Assembly: GCA_963798655.1 (NCBI GenBank) | Contig: CAWCUH010000025.1 | Coordinates: 1-12,257, forward strand | DNA length: 12,257 nucleotides | Source: CAVSMC01 sp963798655 | Lineage (GTDB): Bacteria; Pseudomonadota; Gammaproteobacteria; Burkholderiales; Casimicrobiaceae | Reading direction: 5' to 3' | Shown: piece by piece, positions 8,028 to 12,257 of the stretch | How the letters are laid out: every line of letters begins with the position of its first letter | Numbering within the stretch: position 1 is the stretch's first letter | The notes under the pieces: generated by a model | The model's database searches: none | Seen by the model: the letters and a program-made list of their open reading frames with translations, nothing else | Told to the model about the DNA's origin: nothing | Position numbers and translations under genes: made by a program

Positions 8028-8190
8028 GCTTCGCCTAGAACGTCTTGTTCACGTACACGACGACGCGCGGCTTCGACGGTGTCGGTGAATGCACAAGGCG
8101 AGCACCAGGCGACAGCGCGCAGGTCGAACGCGTTCACGGACACAGGCGTCTCGCGACGCGCCAAGCGCGCGAACTCGCAACCGCTGCGCC

Positions 8191-8367
8191 CTATACGCGG
8201 GCCTCGTGGATGCGAAGCGAACGGGCCGGGTGCGTGCGTCGCGCGGCGCGGATTCGACCGCGCAGCCAACGGCCGGCGTGCCACAGCGCGACGCCGACGA
8301 GCAGCGCGGCGACCAACGCCAGCATGAACACCAAGCGCCACAAGACGAGATCGGAAAGCGCATGCAT
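8191..8367 (-). CDS. Possible 58-aa single-span membrane protein
   Basis: Minus-strand frame from ATG 8367 to TAG at 8191. The first third is a strong transmembrane helix (about residues 7-28, within LVLWRLVFMLALVAALLVGV). A very basic tail rich in Arg and His follows, which by the positive-inside rule would face the cytoplasm. The frame is open further upstream, but that extension looks like non-coding sequence. There is no good ribosome-binding site. No family recognised. It lies tail-to-tail with the Kup-domain gene and head-to-head with the EIIA gene, sharing the region with the 12-bp inverted repeat. Coding status is moderately supported by the sharp hydrophobic/basic pattern. Confidence 0.45.
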   Translation of the reverse strand: MHALSDLVLWRLVFMLALVAALLVGVALWHAGRWLRGRIRAARRTHPARSLRIHEARV

Positions 8368-8452
8368 GTTTGGGACTCGAGATCGGGTCGAAACGATGTG
8401 ATGACTGTAATTCACTCGCGGCAAATACGTCGTCAAATTCGGAGCGACTCGC

Positions 8453-8518
8453 GTAAACGCCGCGCAAACGGCAACGGCGCTTTGCGACGGCATGTCGCGC
8501 CATTTACGCGGCGTTTAC
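8453..8518. repeat. Perfect 12-bp inverted repeat with GTAAACGC motifs
   Basis: GTAAACGCCGCG at 8453-8464 recurs as its exact reverse complement at 8507-8518, with 42 bases between. A further TTTACGC at 8504-8510 touches the right arm. The repeat lies upstream of the EIIA gene and upstream of the 58-aa minus-strand ORF, so it could be a paired operator for a dimeric regulator, or a hairpin. The same GCGTAAAC core occurs twice at 7454-7475, at the start of the Kup-domain gene. No regulator can be named from sequence. Confidence 0.6.
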
Positions 8519-8596
8519 ATCGCTGCCGGCGAAATCAACACCATCTTGACGGCGCGGCGCCTACCTTGTGTCCATCGAGTCACTGGACAGCTTGGC

Positions 8597-9154
8597 ATGG
8601 AGCTCACGAACGACCGCGAATCCGCAGAAACCGTCCCGTACGCGCCATCGCGTGCGCCAAGCGACCGCGACGCGCGCGTCGCCGCATCGCTCGAACCCCA
8701 GGAAATCGCCGTCGACGTCGACCTGCGCGATCGCCGGCACGCACTGCAGTATGCCGCCGCGCTGATCGGCCGCTCGCACCGGATCGACGCCGCTCCGGTA
8801 TTCCGCGCGCTGTGGCGCCGCGAGATCGTCGGCTCGACCGCGATCGGACACGGCGTTGCCATACCGCACGCACGCATCGAAGGCATCATTCGTCCGCTGA
8901 CACTGTTTCTGCGCACGAAGTACGCGATCGAATTCGCCGCGCCCGACGAGAAGCCGGTCTCGACGCTGTTCGTCATCATGGTGCCGACGGCGGGCGACGC
9001 CGACGACCACCTGGAACTCCTTGCGCTCGTCGCGGAGCTGTTTTGCGACCGACGCACCCGCAACGCTCTCGCGCACGCGACGGACTGCGACGACATTCGG
9101 CACACGTTTTCGCGTCTGGCGCACCGGCGGCTCGTACAAGGGTCGTTCGTATGA
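8597..9154 (+). CDS. PTS EIIA domain protein, EIIA-Ntr (PtsN)-like
   Basis: A 185-residue protein with a mannitol/fructose-type PTS EIIA fold. The key motif GSTAIGHGVAIPHAR (79-93) contains the phosphorylatable histidine, His91, in the same setting as in PtsN (EIIA-Ntr). Later segments, LFVIMVPTAG and HLELLALVAELFCD, also fit the family. About 30 N-terminal residues are an unconserved charged extension. There are no transmembrane segments or EIIB/EIIC domains, so it is likely regulatory rather than a sugar carrier. The frame is open back to 8492, but that stretch covers the inverted repeat and looks non-coding, so ATG 8597 is preferred; the ribosome-binding site is weak. Its stop overlaps the next gene (ATGA). 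In E. coli EIIA-Ntr is known to act on TrkA and KdpD, which fits a location between kdp and kup. A second ptsN elsewhere in the genome is likely, hence no symbol. Confidence 0.85.
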   Translation: MELTNDRESAETVPYAPSRAPSDRDARVAASLEPQEIAVDVDLRDRRHALQYAAALIGRSHRIDAAPVFRALWRREIVGSTAIGHGVAIPHARIEGIIRPLTLFLRTKYAIEFAAPDEKPVSTLFVIMVPTAGDADDHLELLALVAELFCDRRTRNALAHATDCDDIRHTFSRLAHRRLVQGSFV

Positions 9155-9357
9155 GCGACACTGCTCGAGTCTGCGTCCGGTCGCCGGGCGTCGCGAACGC
9201 GAACTCCGCGGTGGAAGTGTCCGGCCAGGGGATGAGCGCATGGCGCTGGCTGCTGTATGCCACGCTGGCGAGGCTGCAGGCGAGCGAACAGGCGTATTTC
9301 AGGCTGCCCGAGGCGAAGACGCTCGTGCACGATGGTCGTGATGCGGCGCATAAATAA
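9151..9357 (+). CDS. 68-aa hypothetical protein translationally coupled to the EIIA gene
   Basis: Starts at ATG 9151, overlapping the EIIA stop by four bases (ATGA), and ends at TAA 9355-9357. Its 68 residues include a moderately hydrophobic middle, MSAWRWLLYATLARLQASEQ (28-47), and a polar C terminus; there is no clear transmembrane helix and no known motif. The overlap implies co-translation with the EIIA protein and perhaps a shared complex. The frame is the tail of a much longer open frame that is otherwise an artefact, so the evidence for coding is the start position and coupling rather than length. Function unknown. kup begins about 60 bp downstream. Confidence 0.55.
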   Translation: MSDTARVCVRSPGVANANSAVEVSGQGMSAWRWLLYATLARLQASEQAYFRLPEAKTLVHDGRDAAHK

Positions 9358-9418
9358 GCCGTAAAAAGGTCCCGGATGTCCCGCGTGAGGGCGGCAGGCC
9401 GACTATGCTCGTCGGTTG

Positions 9419-11350
9419 ATGGACACCGCCGACCACGCCGCCGACGCCGCTACGATCGCACGGGACCCGCGCGCAGAGCTTCGCAAGCAGGGAACCTGGG
9501 CGCTCGCGCTGCTCGCGCTGGGCATCGTCTACGGCGACATCGGCACCAGCCCGTTGTACGCCGCGAGGGAAACGTTCAATCCCGACCACGGCATTCCGTT
9601 CACTCAGGCAAACGTGATCGGCGGCGTTTCGGCGATCTTCTGGAGCCTGATGATCGTCGTGTCGCTCAAGTACGTGACGCTGGTGCTGCGCGCCGACAAT
9701 CGCGGCGAAGGCGGCATCATGGCGCTGCTTGCGCTCGCGACAGCCGCCGTGCGCACTCGACCGCAGCTGGTACGCGCGCTGCGAACGGTCGGCGTGTTCG
9801 GCGCGGCGCTGTTCTACGGCGACGCGGTATTGACGCCCGCGATATCGGTGCTGTCCGCGGTCGAAGGGCTCGAAGTCGGCACGTCGGCGTTCAAGCCGTA
9901 TGTCGTTCCGATATCGGTCGGCATTCTCGTCGCGTTGTTCACGATCCAGCGCCGCGGCACGGGCTCGGTCGGCCTGCTGTTCGGGCCGGTTTGCGCAATG
10001 TGGTTCTTCGCGCTTGCAGCCGACGGCATCTGGAACATCGCGAAGGCGCCGGTGATCCTCGAGGCGCTGAACCCGGTCCACGCAGTTGCCTTCATCACCT
10101 CGCATGGCGTGGCATCGTTTCTCGTCCTCGGCTCGGTGCTGCTCGCGATTACCGGCGCCGAAGCGCTGTACGCCGACATGGGGCATTTCGGCAAGCGTGC
10201 AATCCGGGTCGCGTGGTTCGGTCTCGTCGCGCCGGCGCTCGTGCTCAACTACTTCGGACAGGGCGCGTTGCTGATCGTGCAGCCGGCGGCGCTCCAGAGT
10301 CCGTTCTTTCTCGCGTTCCCGGGCTGGGCGCTCTACCCGATGGTCGTCCTCGCGACCGCGGCGACGGTGATCGCATCGCAGGCGACGATCTCCGGCGCGT
10401 ACTCGATGACGCAGCAGGCGATCCAGCTCGGCTACTTGCCGCGGATGGCAATCCAGCACACGTCGGCGAGCACGATGGGCCAGATCTACATCCCAGCGGT
10501 GAACTGGACGCTGCTCGTCGTGGTGACCATCGCGGTGATCGGCTTCGGCTCGTCATCGAAGCTCGCGAGTGCTTACGGTGTTGCCGTCATGGGCACGATG
10601 CTGATCACCACGGTGCTGACGTTCTTCGTCATTCGCAACGAATGGCGCTATCCGCTGCTGCTGTGCGTCGCGGTCACGTCGTTCTTCGCGCTCGTCGATG
10701 TCACATTCCTCGCGGCCGCGCTGCACAAGCTGCTGGACGGCGGCTGGATGCCGCTCGTGCTGGCGACCGTCCTGTTCTCGCTGATGGTGACGTGGCGTCG
10801 CGGCCGCGAGCTGCTGATCGAGCAGCTGCGCGATTCATCCGTGCCACTGATGCCCTTTCTTGAATCGCTGTTCGGTGCGCCGCCGCAAATCGTGCCCGGC
10901 ACCGCGGTGTTCCTGACCTCGACGCCCGACGCGACGCCGCACGCGCTGATGCACAGCCTCAAGCACTACAAGGTGCTGCACGAGCGCAACGTGTTCTTCA
11001 CCGTGAGCTTTCACGATCGGCCGTGGCTCGAACGGAAAGAGCGCGTCACGTGCGAGAACCTCGGGCACCGTTGCTGGCGCGTCATCGCGAATTCCGGCTT
11101 CATGGAGTTCCCCGATATCGTTCGTGCGCTCGAGCTTTGCGGCCAGCACGGCCTCGCGGTCGACCCGATGGACGTTTCCTATTTTCTGTCGCGCGAGAAA
11201 GTCGTTCCGGGCACCGGCACCGCAAACGGCATGGCGCTATGGCGCGACCGCCTGTTCGCCGCGATGGCACGCAACTCAGGCAGCACCAGCGACTTCTTCA
11301 ACATCCCGACCAACCGCGTCGTCGAGCTCGGCACGCGGATCGAGATCTAG
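9419..11350 (+). CDS. kup: Low-affinity potassium uptake protein Kup
   Basis: K+:H+ symporter of the KUP/HAK/KT family in the inner membrane. It has 643 residues, a normal length. The family signature GIVYGDIGTSPLYA (35-48) is followed by RADNRGEGGIMALLALA (91-107), and about twelve hydrophobic helices extend to about residue 460. The cytoplasmic C-terminal domain runs from about 480 to the end and finishes VVELGTRIEI. ATG 9419 is preferred; a TTG lies one codon earlier. No strong ribosome-binding site is seen. The stop TAG (11348-11350) lies inside the CTAG sequence where an insertion sequence has integrated, and the reading frame is complete. The C-terminal domain has a stand-alone relative encoded at 7449-8027. 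Confidence 0.97.
   Translation: MDTADHAADAATIARDPRAELRKQGTWALALLALGIVYGDIGTSPLYAARETFNPDHGIPFTQANVIGGVSAIFWSLMIVVSLKYVTLVLRADNRGEGGIMALLALATAAVRTRPQLVRALRTVGVFGAALFYGDAVLTPAISVLSAVEGLEVGTSAFKPYVVPISVGILVALFTIQRRGTGSVGLLFGPVCAMWFFALAADGIWNIAKAPVILEALNPVHAVAFITSHGVASFLVLGSVLLAITGAEALYADMGHFGKRAIRVAWFGLVAPALVLNYFGQGALLIVQPAALQSPFFLAFPGWALYPMVVLATAATVIASQATISGAYSMTQQAIQLGYLPRMAIQHTSASTMGQIYIPAVNWTLLVVVTIAVIGFGSSSKLASAYGVAVMGTMLITTVLTFFVIRNEWRYPLLLCVAVTSFFALVDVTFLAAALHKLLDGGWMPLVLATVLFSLMVTWRRGRELLIEQLRDSSVPLMPFLESLFGAPPQIVPGTAVFLTSTPDATPHALMHSLKHYKVLHERNVFFTVSFHDRPWLERKERVTCENLGHRCWRVIANSGFMEFPDIVRALELCGQHGLAVDPMDVSYFLSREKVVPGTGTANGMALWRDRLFAAMARNSGSTSDFFNIPTNRVVELGTRIEI
11347..11350. other. CTAG target-site duplication, left copy
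   Basis: CTAG directly before the IS; an identical copy follows it at 12165-12168. This copy contains the kup stop TAG (11348-11350). Confidence 0.8.
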
Positions 11351-11365
11351 GGCCTGTTCACACTA
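11351..11365 (+). repeat. Left terminal inverted repeat of the IS
   Basis: GGCCTGTTCACACTA. It matches the reverse complement of 12150-12164 (GTCGTGTTAACACTA) at 12 of 15 positions, best at the inner side. The transposase stop codon lies within it. Confidence 0.88.
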
Positions 11366-12121
11366 TCCGCAGCCCATCGGCGATGAGCGCGAAGTTGATA
11401 AATGCAACGAACATGAGGTCGAGCTTCTCGAATCGAGAGAAGATGCGCCGAAAGCCCTTGAGCCGGCGAAACAGCCGTTCGATTTCATTGCGCCGCTTGT
11501 ACATGGCGCGGTTGTATTCCCACGCCGTGATCCGATTCTGCTTGGGCGGGACGACCGGGATGAAGCCGAGATCGAGCGCCAGCTGCCGCGTCTCGTCGCC
11601 TTCGTATGCCCGGTCCATCAGCAGATGCAGCGGCCACGGCGGCTTGCCCAGTTTGCGCAGCAGTTTGCGGCCCTCGGGCGCGTCGTGGGCCTGGCCGGGT
11701 GACAGGGCAAACGTTATGGCTGTTCGAGCATCCGCGGCAACCATATGAATCTTGGTGGTCCATCCGCCGCGGGACTTGCCGATGGCTTGCGGTCCGTTTT
11801 TTTTAGAGCCCCCGTACCATCGGGATGCACCTTGACCGCGGTACTGTCCAAAGCCACGGCTTCGATCTTGATGCGGACGATCTGATCGTGCTGCAACTGC
11901 GCGAACACACGATCCAATACGCCGCTCTTGGACCAGCGATTCATTCGCGTGTAGATCGTGTGCCAGTTGCCGAACCGCTTGGGCAGCCCGCGCCATTTGC
12001 AGCCCTGCTCGGCCACGTACAAGATCGCGTTCAACACTCGCAAATTGGACAGGCTCACGTTGCCGCGCTGAGTCGGAAGGCAGTGCTCGATCAGGCGGTA
12101 CTGCGCTTCGGTGATCTCCAT
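11358..12121 (-). CDS. IS5-family transposase, OrfA/OrfB joined by -1 frameshift
   Basis: OrfA starts at ATG 12121 (MEITEAQYRLIEHCLP) and carries the DNA-binding part and the first catalytic Asp in ALDSTAVKVHPDG. It runs into a run of eight A (11797-11804, minus strand), where the frame needed for the rest is one base back. Slippage of -1 there gives ALKKNGPQAIGKSRGGW and a 254-residue protein ending at 11358 inside the left inverted repeat. Catalytic triad: Asp92, Asp170 (in LLMDRAYEG) and Glu215. The Y-x2-R-x3-E-x6-K signature is perfect (Tyr208, Arg211, Glu215, Lys222). Without slippage OrfA continues to about 11714. Programmed frameshifting on A-runs is normal for this IS group, so I do not read it as a pseudogene. 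Confidence 0.93.
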
Positions 12122-12149
12122 CGACGCAGTATCGCACAAGCATGACCAT

Positions 12150-12164
12150 TAGTGTTAACACGAC
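12150..12164 (-). repeat. Right terminal inverted repeat of the IS
   Basis: Reads GTCGTGTTAACACTA inward on the minus strand, 12 of 15 identical with the left end. The transposase start lies about 30 bp inside it, so the end may also supply part of the transposase promoter. Confidence 0.88.
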
Positions 12165-12168
12165 CTAG
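12165..12168. other. CTAG target-site duplication, right copy
   Basis: CTAG directly after the IS. Read on the minus strand it supplies TAG (12167-12165), the stop codon of the convergent partial gene at the right edge. Confidence 0.8.
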
Positions 12169-12257
12169 TTCGAGCCGCGCCGGTACGCGACGATCGCGCG
12201 CACCTCGACGCGCCGTTTCGCGAGCAGCCGACGGCGCGGCGTCGTTGTCGCGCGGCA
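12165..12257 (-). CDS. C-terminal fragment of a convergent gene, possibly OmpA-like
   Basis: Minus-strand frame open from the right edge, ending AKRRVEVRAIVAYRRGSN then TAG at 12167-12165. Only 30 codons are visible; the rest lies beyond the window. The piece AKRRVEV resembles the NRRVEV-type end of OmpA/MotB peptidoglycan-binding domains, but this is a short match and could mislead. The frame choice rests on that resemblance and on the stop codon falling exactly in the CTAG target. It is convergent with kup and separated from it only by the IS. Confidence 0.45.
   Translation of the reverse strand, partial: CRATTTPRRRLLAKRRVEVRAIVAYRRGSN

Larger units (their letters stand above)
11351..12164 (-). 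mobile_element. IS5-family (IS427-like) insertion sequence, 814 bp, complete
   Basis: Both ends are visible: imperfect terminal inverted repeats of 15 bp (12 matches) and flanking CTAG on each side. CTAG or TA duplications and a two-frame transposase are typical of the IS427 group of IS5. The single transposase gene runs on the minus strand and fills almost the whole element. DDE residues are intact, so the element may still be active. It sits between the stop codon of kup and the stop codon of a convergent gene. I cannot assign a registered IS name without a search. Confidence 0.93.

Noticed and set aside
8035..8130. Minus-strand end RVVVYVNKTF before TAG at 8037-8035, resembling a beta-barrel C terminus (remnant of a porin?)
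   Set aside because: Only about 30 codons, preceded by an in-frame stop, with no ribosome-binding site or further barrel-like sequence; too short to call a pseudogene.
8558..8590. TTGACG near 8545 as a -35 box for the EIIA gene
   Set aside because: No acceptable -10 hexamer at 16-18 bases downstream.
8089..9150. Long plus-strand frame leading into the 68-aa ORF
   Set aside because: Most of it overlaps the EIIA gene in another frame and is Arg-rich; only the part from ATG 9151 has independent support.
9299..10459. 386-codon minus-strand frame
   Set aside because: Opposite kup, whose protein is unmistakable.

Overview
The window is high-GC DNA from a Burkholderia-like betaproteobacterium. 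The protein sequences, codon use and an IS5-type insertion sequence all suggest this, but species was not determined. Its theme is potassium uptake. The left 7.1 kb carries, on the minus strand, the ATP-driven high-affinity K+ system: a 30-aa membrane micro-ORF, kdpF, kdpA, kdpB, kdpC and the start of the sensor kinase kdpD. kdpD runs off the left edge inside the ATPase domain, so kdpE is expected outside the window. The genes are tightly packed (1-4 nt overlaps at the front, 16-48 nt gaps later), consistent with one operon.

A divergent control region (about 7123-7448) separates kdp from a plus-strand gene at 7449-8027. That 192-aa soluble protein resembles the C-terminal cytoplasmic domain of the Kup K+ transporter without the transporter part. 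It is the most unusual gene here. A possible 40-aa minus-strand ORF lies inside the control region.

The middle (8028-9418) holds a candidate 58-aa single-span membrane protein on the minus strand, a region with a perfect 12-bp inverted repeat and several GCGTAAAC-type motifs, and a two-gene plus-strand unit. That unit is a PTS EIIA (EIIA-Ntr-like) protein followed, with an ATGA stop/start overlap, by a 68-aa protein of unknown function. EIIA-Ntr is known to modulate K+ transporters and KdpD in enteric bacteria, so its position between kdp and kup is suggestive.

The right part carries full-length kup (9419-11350), then an 814-bp IS5-family element (IS427-like, transposase made by a -1 frameshift at A8) flanked by CTAG duplications. 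The CTAG target contains the stop codon of kup on one strand and the apparent stop codon of a convergent gene on the other. The element therefore landed exactly where two genes ended tail-to-tail and broke neither. Only the last 30 codons of the convergent gene are visible.

No rRNA, tRNA or CRISPR was seen. The many other long open frames are antisense or out-of-frame shadows typical of GC-rich DNA.
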